A model generated the notes under the pieces. It saw nothing but the letters and a program-made list of their open reading frames with translations, did not search any database and was not told where the DNA came from. The translations under genes were made by a program, and so were the position numbers. 64,000 nt of DNA from Streptomyces syringium (GTDB lineage: Bacteria; Actinomycetota; Actinomycetes; Streptomycetales; Streptomycetaceae): assembly GCF_017876625.1 (NCBI RefSeq), contig NZ_JAGIOH010000001.1, forward strand, positions 3,741,501 through 3,805,500, read 5' to 3'. Within the stretch, counting starts at the first letter, position 1. Each line of letters starts with the position of its first letter. Below are positions 31,811 through 40,846 of the stretch, one piece after another.

Positions 31811-32182
31811 GTGTTGTACGAGAAACGCATCACCGTGAATGTCCATGCCGGCGACGAGCTGACCCGGGCCCGCCTCGCCCGGCGGCTCCGTCCGCTGCCC
31901 GGGGTCGACGTGGTCCGCGAGGGCGGCGAGGTCGACGTCCTGTTCCTGGGCCGCGACGACCCGAGCGCGGGGGACGAGCTGTACCGGCTGACCCGGGACG
32001 GGCGGACGCCGGTCGTGGTCGTCGCCGAGGAGCTGGGCGAGACGGAGCTGATGGCGATCGCCGAGTACGGGGTGGCGTCCGTGCTGTGGGGCGAGCGGCT
32101 GACGTCGGGGCGGCTCTCCCGGGCCGTGCACAACGCGGCAGGATGCTGCCCGCGTCTCCCGGTGCTCACGGCTCTCGTGTGA
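31811..32182 (+). pseudogene. truncated response-regulator-like protein (receiver half only)
   Basis: A 123-residue reading frame from GTG 31811 (GAGGAAG upstream). It resembles the N-terminal receiver-like half of Streptomyces LuxR-type regulators (VLYEKRITVNVHAGDELTRA through VVVVAEELGETELMAIAEYG). After LSRAVHNAA the expected linker and HTH are missing; the last 14 residues (GCCPRLPVLTALV) look like out-of-frame reading. The usual phospho-acceptor Asp position is not clear. DNA for an HTH domain is not found in other frames before the DinB gene, so a deletion is more likely than a simple frameshift. It may survive as a stand-alone receiver-like protein. Confidence 0.55.
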
Positions 32183-32193
32183 GTCTGATCGGC

Positions 32194-32754
32194 ATGTCGA
32201 TTTCCACCAGGCCCATCCCGCCGCTGAACGCCGACGAACGCTCCACGCTGGAGGGCTGGCTCGACTTCCACCGAGCCACCCTCGCCCACAAGTGCGCCGG
32301 ACTGACCGACGAGCAGGCCCGCGAGGCCTCCGTCCGGCCTTCCGACCTGACCCTGACCGGCCTCGTCCAGCACATGGCCGAGGTGGAGCGGACGTGGTTC
32401 CGCCGCATACTCACCGGGGAGCGGGTGGCGACGGTCTACGGCACCGACGACACCCCCCTGGGCCCCGATGACCTCGCCGAAGGACGTGACGTCGGCCTGA
32501 AGGTCGCCGAGGACGCCACGCTCGCCGGGGCGCTCGCCGATTGGCAGGCCGAGATCGAGCTGGCCAGAGCCAACTGCGCGCCGCTCTCCCTGGACGCCAC
32601 CGGCACCTTCCCCTGGGCCCCCGCCGCGGGCGAGCTGTCCGGCGCCCCCGTGTCGCTGCGCTGGATCTACCTGCACATGATCGAGGAGTACGCGCGCCAC
32701 AACGGCCACGCCGATCTGCTGCGCGAGCGCGTCGACGGTACGACCGGCTGGTAA
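32194..32754 (+). CDS. DinB/DUF664-family protein
   Basis: A 186-residue four-helix-bundle protein of the DinB superfamily (DUF664 type), probably metal-binding and possibly mycothiol-dependent. Typical segments: LVQHMAEVERTWFRRILTGE with the first metal His, and LRWIYLHMIEEYARHNGHAD with the HxxxxxRHxGH set. The start at 32194 (MSISTRPIPPLNADERSTLE) fits the family although no strong ribosome site is seen; GTG 32179 is an alternative. It follows the truncated regulator by 11 bp. Function is not established for this subgroup. Confidence 0.88.
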   Translation: MSISTRPIPPLNADERSTLEGWLDFHRATLAHKCAGLTDEQAREASVRPSDLTLTGLVQHMAEVERTWFRRILTGERVATVYGTDDTPLGPDDLAEGRDVGLKVAEDATLAGALADWQAEIELARANCAPLSLDATGTFPWAPAAGELSGAPVSLRWIYLHMIEEYARHNGHADLLRERVDGTTGW

Positions 32755-32804
32755 GAACGCAGAGCGTCCGGAGGACCGGCCTCCACCCGGCCCTCCGGGC
32801 ACGG

Positions 32805-32846
32805 ACGAGGGGCCCGGAACCACATCGGCGGTTCCGGGCCCCTCGT
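32805..32846. terminator. bidirectional terminator between DinB gene and aspS
   Basis: A perfect 17-bp inverted repeat (32805-32821 with 32830-32846) and 8-nt loop between two convergent genes. Confidence 0.9.
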
Positions 32847-32880
32847 CTGTGCCCACCTGGGCCCTGTCCGGGCAAGGCGG

Positions 32881-34653
32881 CTACTTCGCGTCCTTCACCT
32901 GCGGCTTGCGCAGCGACAGGTGGAGCTCCTTCATGCGGGACTCGTCCACCTCGCTCGGGGCACCCATGAGCAGGTCCTGGGCGTTGCCGTTGAGCGGGAA
33001 GGCGATGGTCTCGCGGATGTTGGGCTCGTCGGCCAGCAGCATCACGATGCGGTCGACGCCCGGGGCGATGCCGCCGTGCGGCGGGGCGCCGAACTTGAAC
33101 GCGCGCAGCATGCCGCCGAACTCGCGCTCGACGTCCTCGTTGGAGTAACCGGCGATCTCGAAGGCCTTGTACATGACCTCGGGCTCGTGGTTGCGGATGG
33201 CGCCGGAGGACAGCTCGGTGCCGTTGCAGACGATGTCGTACTGCCAGGCCAGGATGTCCAGCGGGTCCATCGTGTTCAGCGCCTCCAGGCCGCCCTGCGG
33301 CATGGAGAAGGGGTTGTGCGAGAACTCGATCGCGCCGGTGTCCTCGTTCTTCTCGAACATCGGGAAGTCGACGATCCAGCAGAAGCGGAAGACGTTCTCC
33401 TCGAAGTGGCCGGCGCGCTTGGCGGCCTCGACGCGGACCGCGCCCATGATCTTGGAGACCTCGTCGAACTCGCCCGCGCCGAAGAAGACGGCGTGGCCGG
33501 GGGCCAGGTCCAGGGCCTCGGTGAGGGCCTTGGTGTCGTCCTCGGTGAGGAACTTGGCGATCGGACCCGACAGAGCGTTGTCCTCGCCCACCCGGACCCA
33601 GGCCAGACCCTTGGCACCCTGCTCCACGGCGTACTCGCCGAGGCCGTCGAAGAACTTGCGGGACTGGCCCGCGGTGTCCGGCACGGCCAGCGCGCGGACG
33701 TGCTTGCCGGCGAAGGCCTTGAAGCCGCTCTCGGCGAAGACGCCGGAGACGTCGACCAGCTCCAGCTGGGCGCGCAGGTCCGGCTTGTCGGAGCCGTACT
33801 TCAGCATCGCCTCGCGGAAGGGGATCCGCGGGAAGGGAGAGGTGACGTGGCGGCCGTTGCCGAACTCCTCGAAGAGGTCGGTCATGACCTTCTCGATGAC
33901 CTGGAAGACGTCCTCCTGCTCGACGAAGGACATCTCGACGTCGAGCTGGTAGAACTCGCCCGGCGAGCGGTCCGCGCGGGCGTCCTCGTCGCGGAAGCAG
34001 GGCGCGATCTGGAAGTAGCGGTCGAAGCCCGCGATCATCAGCAGCTGCTTGAACTGCTGGGGCGCCTGCGGCAGGGCGTAGAACTTGCCGGCGTGCAGCC
34101 GGGAGGGGACCAGGAAGTCGCGCGCGCCCTCGGGGGAGGTGGCGGACAGGATCGGGGTCGCCATCTCGTTGAAGCCGAGGGAAGTCATCTTCTGGCGCAT
34201 CGAGGCGATGACGGCGGAGCGCAGCATGATGTTGCGGTGCATGCGCTCGCGGCGGAGGTCCAGGAAGCGGTACTCCAGGCGCCGCTCCTCGTTCACCCCG
34301 TCGTCGGTGTTGATCGTGAAGGGCAGCGGCTCGGCGGTGCCCAGCACCTCGACCGCGGCGACCTCGACCTCGATCTCGCCGGTGGGCAGCTCGGGGTTGA
34401 CGTTGTCCGCGCCCCGGCCGACGACCTTGCCGTCGATGCGGACGACGGTCTCCTTGGTGAGGTGGCTCAGGGCCTCGTTCGCCGCGGTGCCCGGACGGGC
34501 GACGAGCTGCACCAGACCGTGGTGGTCGCGCAGATCGATGAAGAGGATGCCGCCCAGGTCGCGCCGATTGTGCAGCCAGCCGCTCAGTCGCACGTCGGTG
34601 TCGACGTCAGCCGCACGGAGCTCGCCGCAGGTGTGGGACCGGTACCGATGCAT
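32881..34653 (-). CDS. aspS: aspartyl-tRNA synthetase
   Basis: A class II synthetase of 590 residues, the usual bacterial length. The N-terminal OB-fold anticodon domain reads VRLSGWLHNRRDLGGILFID. The class II motifs follow: PILSATSPEGARDFLVPSRL, FRDEDARADRSPGEFYQLDV (motif 2) and GGIAPGVDRIVMLLADEPNI (motif 3). A GAD insertion domain lies between. In Streptomyces, which lack AsnRS in many species, AspRS is often non-discriminating and works with GatCAB; that is family knowledge not tested here. It is divergent from the phosphatase gene at 34813. The ATG at 34653 fits the family start MHRYRSHTCGELR. Confidence 0.97.
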   Translation of the reverse strand: MHRYRSHTCGELRAADVDTDVRLSGWLHNRRDLGGILFIDLRDHHGLVQLVARPGTAANEALSHLTKETVVRIDGKVVGRGADNVNPELPTGEIEVEVAAVEVLGTAEPLPFTINTDDGVNEERRLEYRFLDLRRERMHRNIMLRSAVIASMRQKMTSLGFNEMATPILSATSPEGARDFLVPSRLHAGKFYALPQAPQQFKQLLMIAGFDRYFQIAPCFRDEDARADRSPGEFYQLDVEMSFVEQEDVFQVIEKVMTDLFEEFGNGRHVTSPFPRIPFREAMLKYGSDKPDLRAQLELVDVSGVFAESGFKAFAGKHVRALAVPDTAGQSRKFFDGLGEYAVEQGAKGLAWVRVGEDNALSGPIAKFLTEDDTKALTEALDLAPGHAVFFGAGEFDEVSKIMGAVRVEAAKRAGHFEENVFRFCWIVDFPMFEKNEDTGAIEFSHNPFSMPQGGLEALNTMDPLDILAWQYDIVCNGTELSSGAIRNHEPEVMYKAFEIAGYSNEDVEREFGGMLRAFKFGAPPHGGIAPGVDRIVMLLADEPNIRETIAFPLNGNAQDLLMGAPSEVDESRMKELHLSLRKPQVKDAK

Positions 34654-34812
34654 CGTTCATCCAAGTCGTTGGTCGAGGGGGTTGATCGAAGCTGGCGTTG
34701 CACTGGGTTAGCGTGCACACAGCACGTGTGCAAGGGTACTGCCCCACCTGCCCTCGGTCGTCGCCCATTCTCAGACCTGCATAAAGCTGGCGGACCCGCT
34801 TAAAGTGGGGCA

Positions 34813-36978
34813 ATGCGCACCGAGGACGTACTGGCAGCCGTGGCGACCGGCCTGTGGCACTGGGACAACGCCTCGCGCATCGCCACCTTCGACGCCGAGG
34901 CCGCCCGTCTCCTGGGCCTGCCGGCGGAGCGCGTCGAGCTGACCGAGTCGGCCGCCCGCGCCCGGTTCCACGCCGTGGACTGGGTCGAGATCATGGGCAT
35001 CATCAATCTGGCCGTGGCCGAGGGCACCCTCGCCGAGGCCCGGCTGCGCGTGGTCGACGACGTGGGCCGGGTGCTGCGGACGGTGCGCAGCCGCTCCCGG
35101 CCGGTGGCGGGCGAGAAGGACTACATGCTGGTCGGGACCGTTCAGGAGGTCCCCGAGGCCCAGCCCGGCACCTCCGCCGTCCGGGCCCAGGTCACCGGCG
35201 ACTGGCGGCGCAACCGCGAGGCCTTCCTGCTGGACGCGGGCCGGGCGCTGGCCGAGGCCCGGTCGACGGCCGAGGTGCTGCGGGTCGCGGCGGGCCTGTC
35301 GATGCCCGGCTTCGTACCGTCGGGACTGGCGGTCTTCAGCGCCGAGGGCAACCGGGTCAAGGTCATCGGCCACCAGGGCTACGGCCCGGGCGAGGCGGAA
35401 CCCTTCCTGGACCTGCCGATGGACGCGGCCTACCCGGCCGCCGAGGTCATCCGCACCGGCCGCGCGATCTATCTGCCCAGCCCCGAGGACTACGAGCGCC
35501 GCTTTCCCGAGGCCTGGAAGCAGGTCGCGCATTTCGGCCGCCAGTCCTGGGCCTTCCTGCCGCTGATCAACGCGGGTCACTCGATCGGCGCCTGGATGGC
35601 CGGGTTCTCCATCCCGGTCAGCTTCACCCCCGACGAGCGGTCCGTGCTCACCACCGTCGCCCGGATGCTCGCCCAGGCCCTCGGCCGGGCCAGCCTCCAC
35701 GAGTCGGAGCGCGAGCTGACCGTCGGCCTCCAGCGCTCGATGATGCCGACCGTCCAGCCGGACATCCCGGGCATGAAGGTGGCCGCCCGGTACGTACCGA
35801 CGGGCGGCGGGCTGGAGGTGGGCGGCGACTGGTACGACATGATCCCGCTGCCCTCGGGGCGGATCGCCCTGGTCATCGGGGACGTCCAGGGCCACGACGT
35901 GCGGGCCGCGGGGCTGATGGGGCAACTGCGGATCGCGCTGCGCGCGTACGCCTCCGAGGGCCACCACCCGGACGCGGTCCTCTCCCGGGCCTCGCGCTTC
36001 CTCTCGGGCATCAACGACACCGAGTCCGAGGACACCGACCCCCGCTTCGCCACCTGCCTCTACATCGAGGTGGACCCCGCCACCGGGCTCCTCGACATCG
36101 CCCGCGCCGGGCACCCCGAGCCCGCGATCCGCCTCAGCGACGGCACGGTGCTCGTCCGGCCCACGGCGGGCGGTCTGCCGCTCGGCATCGTCGCCGACAC
36201 GGACTACCCCACCACCCGGCTCGTCCTCGAACCCGGCGAGACGATGATGGTCTGCACGGACGGGCTCATCGAGACCGGCGGCCATGATCTGGAGACCGGC
36301 TGGAGCAGGCTGCGCGAGGTCATCGAGGGCTACCCGCTGGACGGCCGGAACGAGGGTGCCGGCGATCTCGAACAGCTCGCCGACGCCCTCGTCCAGGCCG
36401 TCCACGGCCCGCCCTCCCACTACACCACCGGCCCCCTGGTCGACCGGCGCGAGGACGACATCGCCGTGCTCCTGCTCTCCCGGGAGGCCCCCGCCCCCGT
36501 CGGGACCGGCCTCGTCACGCTCCCGCACCCGGCCCGCCGCATGGTCCTGACCATCGCCCAGGCCGAACCGGAGCGCATCGCCGAGTGCCGGCACCAGCTC
36601 GGCGAGCTCATGCACGACTGGCGCGACGCGGACCAGATCGACTCGGCGGTGCTGATGGTCTCCGAGATGGTCACCAACGTCCTGGTCCACACGGACGGGG
36701 ACGCTCTGCTGGTCGCGGAGATAACGGGCGAGCAGGGCGAACGCTGTCTGCGCGTCGAGGTCGAGGACGGCAGCGACGAGCTGCCGCACCGCCGCCACCC
36801 GGGCGAGATGGCGTCCTCCGGACGCGGCCTGGTGCTGATGGAACTGCTCGCCAGCGCATGGGGCGTCGACCCCCGGGGCGAGGGCAAGAACATCTGGTTC
36901 GAGCTGTTCGAGGCGTCCGGGGCCTCGGGGACGCACGGAACGCTGCTGACCCCGGAGGGGCTCGCGGAAGTGACGTGA
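34813..36978 (+). CDS. SpoIIE-type PP2C phosphatase with PAS-like, GAF and HATPase domains
   Basis: A 721-residue cytoplasmic signalling protein. About 1-110 is PAS-like (VATGLWHWDNASRIATFDAE). About 135-290 is a GAF domain. About 310-520 is the SpoIIE/PP2C phosphatase core with GGDWYDMIPLPSGRIALVIG and MMVCTDGLIETGG. About 575-690 is an anti-sigma-type HATPase (MVSEMVTNVLVHTDGDALLV). This combination can both dephosphorylate anti-anti-sigma factors and phosphorylate or bind partner-switch proteins. No sigma or anti-sigma gene is adjacent. The ATG at 34813 has only weak ribosome-site sequence (AAAGTGGGG). Divergent from aspS. Confidence 0.92.
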   Translation: MRTEDVLAAVATGLWHWDNASRIATFDAEAARLLGLPAERVELTESAARARFHAVDWVEIMGIINLAVAEGTLAEARLRVVDDVGRVLRTVRSRSRPVAGEKDYMLVGTVQEVPEAQPGTSAVRAQVTGDWRRNREAFLLDAGRALAEARSTAEVLRVAAGLSMPGFVPSGLAVFSAEGNRVKVIGHQGYGPGEAEPFLDLPMDAAYPAAEVIRTGRAIYLPSPEDYERRFPEAWKQVAHFGRQSWAFLPLINAGHSIGAWMAGFSIPVSFTPDERSVLTTVARMLAQALGRASLHESERELTVGLQRSMMPTVQPDIPGMKVAARYVPTGGGLEVGGDWYDMIPLPSGRIALVIGDVQGHDVRAAGLMGQLRIALRAYASEGHHPDAVLSRASRFLSGINDTESEDTDPRFATCLYIEVDPATGLLDIARAGHPEPAIRLSDGTVLVRPTAGGLPLGIVADTDYPTTRLVLEPGETMMVCTDGLIETGGHDLETGWSRLREVIEGYPLDGRNEGAGDLEQLADALVQAVHGPPSHYTTGPLVDRREDDIAVLLLSREAPAPVGTGLVTLPHPARRMVLTIAQAEPERIAECRHQLGELMHDWRDADQIDSAVLMVSEMVTNVLVHTDGDALLVAEITGEQGERCLRVEVEDGSDELPHRRHPGEMASSGRGLVLMELLASAWGVDPRGEGKNIWFELFEASGASGTHGTLLTPEGLAEVT

Positions 36979-36992
36979 GGGTGGGGGCGTGG

Positions 36993-38081
36993 CTACACGT
37001 CCCGGACCTCCGTGCCGCCCACCGCACCGCCGTTCGAGGCATAGTGCGCGCGCAGCTCCGAGACGACGCCGAAGGCCGCCGCCGTCAGCGGCACGGCCAG
37101 CAGCATGCCGAGGATCCCCGCGACGCTCGCACCCGCCGTGATCGTCAGCATGACCGTCGCCGGATGCATCTGCACCGTACGGCTCTGGATCATCGGCTGG
37201 AGCACATGCCCCTCCAGCACCTGTACGGCCAGCACGACCCCCAGTACCCACAGGGCGATGCCCGGGCCCCGGTCGGCCAGCGCCACCAGGACCGCGACCG
37301 CGCCGGACAGGAACGCGCCCAGGTAGGGGATGTACGCGGTGACGAAGACCAGCGCGCCGAGGCCCGCCGCACCCGGCACCCGCAGGATCAGCAGCCCGGC
37401 CATGATGCACGCCGCGTCGATCAGCGCGATGAGCGTGGTGCCGCGCATGAACCCCTCGATCGCCCGGTACCCGCGCCGTCCCATCGCCTCCAGACGGGGA
37501 CCGGAGTCCCCCGGGGCGAGGGCGTGCACCGTGATGGCGGCCTTGTCGGAGTCGCGCAGGAAGAAGAAGGTCAGGAAGAGGGCCAGCACGGCGAGGGCGA
37601 TCATCTCCCCGACGACGCTGAGCCCGGACAGCACGCCGGAGGCGGCCGTGCTGCCGAACTTGCCCACCAGTTCCTTGCCGTTGCGCGCCAGCTGGTCGAG
37701 CGAGGTGCCGGCGGCGCCGAAGTGGTCCGCGAGCTGCCGGGCGGCTTCCCGGACCGAGGCGATGATCTGGTCGCCGGTGTCGATCAGCGCACTGCCCACG
37801 ACATAGCCGGTGCCGCCGACGACCGCGAGCAGCAGCAGGCACGTCAGCGCCGCCGCGAACGAGCGCCGCACGCCCGTCGCGAGCAGCCGCCGGTGCACGG
37901 GCCCGAGCAGCGCCGTGCCGAGCAGCGCGAGCAGTACGGGCGTGACCACCGCCTTCAGCTGGACGCACAGCCACACGCCGACAGCGGCGACCCCGGCGAC
38001 CAGCAGCAGGACCACGCACCAGGCCGCCAGCTTGCGCACGGCACGGGGCAGCAGCGGCTTGAGCTCCGATTCGGTCGGCAC
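36993..38081 (-). CDS. AI-2E-family transporter (PerM/TqsA-like permease)
   Basis: A 362-residue multi-pass membrane protein of the AI-2E/PerM family with about eight helices. Two N-terminal helices (WCVVLLLVAGVAAVGVWLCV) come first, then a cytoplasmic stretch, and a C-terminal helix group with FVTAYIPYLGAFLSGAVAVL, the family signature. The C-terminal LRAHYASNGGAVGG tail is hydrophilic. Transported substrates differ among members and cannot be named. The GTG start at 38081 lies just after a 27-bp near-perfect palindrome (38085-38111) that includes the expected ribosome-binding position. It converges on the phosphatase gene, with 14 bp between. Confidence 0.88.
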   Translation of the reverse strand: MPTESELKPLLPRAVRKLAAWCVVLLLVAGVAAVGVWLCVQLKAVVTPVLLALLGTALLGPVHRRLLATGVRRSFAAALTCLLLLAVVGGTGYVVGSALIDTGDQIIASVREAARQLADHFGAAGTSLDQLARNGKELVGKFGSTAASGVLSGLSVVGEMIALAVLALFLTFFFLRDSDKAAITVHALAPGDSGPRLEAMGRRGYRAIEGFMRGTTLIALIDAACIMAGLLILRVPGAAGLGALVFVTAYIPYLGAFLSGAVAVLVALADRGPGIALWVLGVVLAVQVLEGHVLQPMIQSRTVQMHPATVMLTITAGASVAGILGMLLAVPLTAAAFGVVSELRAHYASNGGAVGGTEVRDV

Positions 38082-38084
38082 GGG

Positions 38085-38111
38085 CTCAGCGCATCACGGT
38101 GATGCGCTGAG
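38085..38111 (-). promoter_or_regulatory. 27-bp palindrome over the ribosome-binding region of the AI-2E gene
   Basis: CTCAGCGCATCAC, one base, then its exact complement. It ends four bases before the GTG. It could be an operator or an RNA hairpin hiding the ribosome site. Confidence 0.55.
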
Positions 38112-38150
38112 AGCTCGGTGACCGGGTCCGGGTGGGTGAGGGGTTTTTCG

Positions 38151-38172
38151 CGCCCGTCCGGCGATTGAGGAC
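38151..38172. repeat. interspersed repeat, copy 1 (short)
   Basis: Begins CGCCCGTCCGGCGATTGAGG and shares GCCCGTCCGGCG-N-TTGAGGAC with copies at 40281 and 44249. It lies between the AI-2E gene and pirin. Confidence 0.65.
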
Positions 38173-38191
38173 GAAACGGCGGGTCAGCTGA

Positions 38192-39145
38192 CTAAACGGC
38201 GTCAGCCGGCACCGTGCCGAGACGGCCGGCCTGGTAGTCCTCGAAGGCCTGCGCCAGCTCCGCGTGGGTGTTCATGACGAACGGGCCGTAGTGCATCATC
38301 GGCTCCCGGATCGGCTGCCCGCCGAGCAGGACGAACTCGAAGTTCGGGCCGCGGGTGTCCTGCTTGTCGTCCGCCCGGACCGTGATCGAGTCGCCGTTGC
38401 CGAAGACCACGGACTGCCCCATCCGGAACGGCCGCCGCTCGGCGCCCGCCGAACCGCTCCCGGAGAGCGCGTACGCGAGGGCGTTGAAGTCCGGCCGCCA
38501 GGGCAGGGTGAGCTCCGCGCCCGGGTTGAGGGAGATGTGCGTCATCGTGATCGGCGTGTGGGTGATGCCCGGGCCCTCGTGGCCGTCGATGCTGCCCGCG
38601 ATCAGCCGCAGCAGCGCGCCGCCGTCGGCCGAGGTGAGCAGCTTGACCTTGCCGCCGCCGATGTCCTGGTAGCGGGGGGCCATCATCTTGTCGGCCTTCG
38701 GCAGGTTCACCCACAGCTGGAGGCCGTGGAAGAGCCCGCCGCTGACGACGAGGGACTCCGGCGGGGCCTCGATGTGCAGCAGGCCGGACCCGGCGGTCAT
38801 CCACTGGGTGTCACCGTCGTTGATCGTGCCGCCGCCACCGTGCGAGTCCTGGTGCACGAAGGTGCCGTCGATCAGATAGGTGACCGTCTCGAAGCCGCGG
38901 TGGGGGTGCCAGGGCGTGCCCTTCGGCTCACCCGGTCCGTAGTCCACCTCACCCATCTGGTCCATCATGATGAACGGGTCGAGGTACTGGTAATTGATGC
39001 CCGCGAAGGCCCTGCGGACGGGGAAGCCCTCGCCCTCGAAACCGCTCGGCGCGGTCGCGACGTGCAGCACCGGCCGCTGCCGGCCGTCGGCCGGGGCGGC
39101 CACGCGGGGCAGGGTCAGCGGGTTCTCTACGGTTACTGCGGGCAT
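38192..39145 (-). CDS. pirin family protein
   Basis: A 317-residue bicupin of the pirin family. The N-terminal cupin carries the metal motif TPWHPHRGFETVTYLIDG and later FVHQDSHG. The usual fourth ligand region reads GSGLLHIEAPPES. The C-terminal cupin (DFNALAYALSGSGSAG and GPFVMNTHAEL) lacks metal residues, as usual. Bacterial pirins act as quercetin dioxygenases or as modulators of metabolic enzymes; which applies here is unknown. It starts at ATG 39145, divergent from the serine protease gene with 157 bp between. Confidence 0.92.
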   Translation of the reverse strand: MPAVTVENPLTLPRVAAPADGRQRPVLHVATAPSGFEGEGFPVRRAFAGINYQYLDPFIMMDQMGEVDYGPGEPKGTPWHPHRGFETVTYLIDGTFVHQDSHGGGGTINDGDTQWMTAGSGLLHIEAPPESLVVSGGLFHGLQLWVNLPKADKMMAPRYQDIGGGKVKLLTSADGGALLRLIAGSIDGHEGPGITHTPITMTHISLNPGAELTLPWRPDFNALAYALSGSGSAGAERRPFRMGQSVVFGNGDSITVRADDKQDTRGPNFEFVLLGGQPIREPMMHYGPFVMNTHAELAQAFEDYQAGRLGTVPADAV

Positions 39146-39302
39146 GACAGCCTCCTCGGTTGCGACGCCTTCAAGTTAGTTGAAGGATGAACAACCTGCA
39201 AGGGCGCCCGCATTCCCGGAAGCAGCCGAAGGCCGCACTCCCGGCCACACGCCGGGCGCGCGCCTCCGGCGCGAACATCATTCGAACGTGGACACTGGGT
39301 GA

Positions 39303-40247
39303 ATGCGCCTGAAAGCCACCGACCGCGGCTACGCCTCGGGTCCCGCCGGGATAGCCGTTCTGATCGCCGCCGTCCTGGCCCTGATCGTGATCGGCCTGCT
39401 GATGGCGAGCCGTGGCCAGGCCTCGGACGCACCCCTGGCCTCGGGCGACGCCGACGGGCACTTCGAGGAGCCGAGGGCCCTGGGCGACGAGAGCGCCGAG
39501 GCGATGCGGTCGGTGGTCCGCACCCCGGCGAAGCCCCCCGTGCCCGCACCCGCGGCCGTCGGCTCCGGCAGCGACCCGCTGCCCGCCTCGAAGCCGCTGG
39601 AGGCCCGCGAGAGCGACCCCTCGCCGGCCGTGGGCCCGCTGTTCTACACGGGCGAGGGCGAACCGGACCACAGCTGCAGCGCCAGCGTCGTCCACAGCCC
39701 GAGGGGCGATCTGATCGCCACCGCCGCCCACTGCGTCTACCAGCGCGAATTCCGCACCGACATCGCCTTCGTCCCCGGCTACCAGGACGGCCGGGCGCCC
39801 TACGGCGTCTGGGTCCCCACGTCCATCGACATCTCCCCCGAGTGGGCGGAACGCGGCGACCAGGACCACGACGTGGCGTTCCTGCGGGTCCGCCGGGTGG
39901 GCGACGACACCCCCATCGAGCGGGTCACCGGCGCCGAGCGCATCCGCTTCCGCCCCGAGCCGGACCGCCCGGCCCGGGTGATCGGCTACCCCATCGGCGA
40001 GGAGCGCCCCCTCGCCTGCCAGAACACCACCGGCACCCGCGGCCCCACCCAGCTGCGCTTCGAGTGCCACGGCCTGCCCAACGGCACCAGCGGCGGCCCC
40101 ATCCTCACCGACATCGACCCGGCCACGGGCCTGGGCACGGTCAACGGCGTCCTGGGCGGCTTCCAGGGCGGCGGCGACGACGAGACGTCGTACAGCTCGT
40201 ACTTCGGCGACGCCATCGAAAAGCTCTACCGTCGGGCGACGGGATAG
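39303..40247 (+). CDS. trypsin-like serine protease, membrane-anchored
   Basis: A 314-residue secreted or signal-anchored protease. The N-terminal hydrophobic segment at about 16-36 (AGIAVLIAAVLALIVIGLLM) has no clear cleavage site. A Pro-rich linker follows, then a chymotrypsin-fold domain. The triad is visible: His143 in ATAAHC, Asp190 in HDVAFLRV and Ser263 in NGTSGGP. The pattern resembles the V8/glutamyl endopeptidase subgroup. Cleavage specificity is not predictable. It is divergent from pirin, and its 3' end is followed by an interspersed repeat copy. Confidence 0.92.
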   Translation: MRLKATDRGYASGPAGIAVLIAAVLALIVIGLLMASRGQASDAPLASGDADGHFEEPRALGDESAEAMRSVVRTPAKPPVPAPAAVGSGSDPLPASKPLEARESDPSPAVGPLFYTGEGEPDHSCSASVVHSPRGDLIATAAHCVYQREFRTDIAFVPGYQDGRAPYGVWVPTSIDISPEWAERGDQDHDVAFLRVRRVGDDTPIERVTGAERIRFRPEPDRPARVIGYPIGEERPLACQNTTGTRGPTQLRFECHGLPNGTSGGPILTDIDPATGLGTVNGVLGGFQGGGDDETSYSSYFGDAIEKLYRRATG

Positions 40248-40280
40248 CCACCGCACCGGTGCCCCCGGCGGGCTGATTTC

Positions 40281-40330
40281 AGCCCGCCCGGCGGTTGAGG
40301 ACACCGCCGCGCAGCGGAGGTGCACACGCC
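40281..40330. repeat. interspersed repeat, copy 2
   Basis: AGCCCGCCCGGCGGTTGAGG, then ACACCGCCGCGCAGCGGAGG and TGCACAC. It matches copy 3 (44249-44293) over about 47 bp with four differences. The left end also forms a hairpin with CGGCGGGCT at 40267. Confidence 0.85.
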
Positions 40331-40344
40331 ACGGCCCGGCCAGG

Positions 40345-40797
40345 TCACCCGTACATGCGGCGCATCGCGAAGTCGACCATCTGCTCGACGGCCTTCGCGT
40401 CGAAGACCATCCGGTGGTCGCCCTCCATGTCCAGCACGAAGCCGTAGCCGGTGGGCAGCAGATCGATGACCTCGGCACCTGTGATCACGAAGTACTTGGA
40501 CTCCTTGCCCGCGTACCGCCGCAGCTCCTTGAGCGAGGTGAACATCGGGATCACCGGCTGCTGGGTGTTGTGCAGGGCGAGGAAGCCCGGCGTGTCACCG
40601 CGCGGGCAGTAGACCTTCGAGGTCGAGAAGATGATCTGGAAGTCCTCGGCGGACATCGAGCCCGTGGTGAAGGCCCGCACCGCGTCGGCCAGCGACGGCG
40701 GGGACGGCTCGGGGTAAAGCGGCTGCTCGCCGTAGCCGCCGGACTGCTGCGGCGGGGCGTAGCCCTGTGTGCCCACGTTCTGGTCGTAGCCGTACAT
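40345..40797 (-). CDS. SseB-like protein
   Basis: A 150-residue cytoplasmic protein. The N-terminal 35 residues are Tyr/Gly/Gln/Pro-rich and disordered (GYDQNVGTQGYAPPQQSGGY). A single SseB N-terminal-type domain follows (DFQIIFSTSKVYCPRGDTPG, MFTSLKELRRYAGKESKYFV, DMEGDHRMVFD). SseB-domain proteins are widespread in actinobacteria with no agreed biochemical role. ATG 40797. It is divergent from the acyl-CoA dehydrogenase gene, with 128 bp between that contain two direct operator-like repeats. Confidence 0.82.
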   Translation of the reverse strand: MYGYDQNVGTQGYAPPQQSGGYGEQPLYPEPSPPSLADAVRAFTTGSMSAEDFQIIFSTSKVYCPRGDTPGFLALHNTQQPVIPMFTSLKELRRYAGKESKYFVITGAEVIDLLPTGYGFVLDMEGDHRMVFDAKAVEQMVDFAMRRMYG

Positions 40798-40846
40798 GGC
40801 CCAAAGCGTACTCAGTCACAGTTGGGCGATCAGGGGTTGCGTCTTA

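Noticed and set aside
34771..38019. Very long open frame opposite the phosphatase and permease genes (over 1000 codons)
   Set aside because: It is antisense to two clearly conserved genes and has only Gly/Arg/Pro-rich composition without motifs, a usual effect of high GC content.
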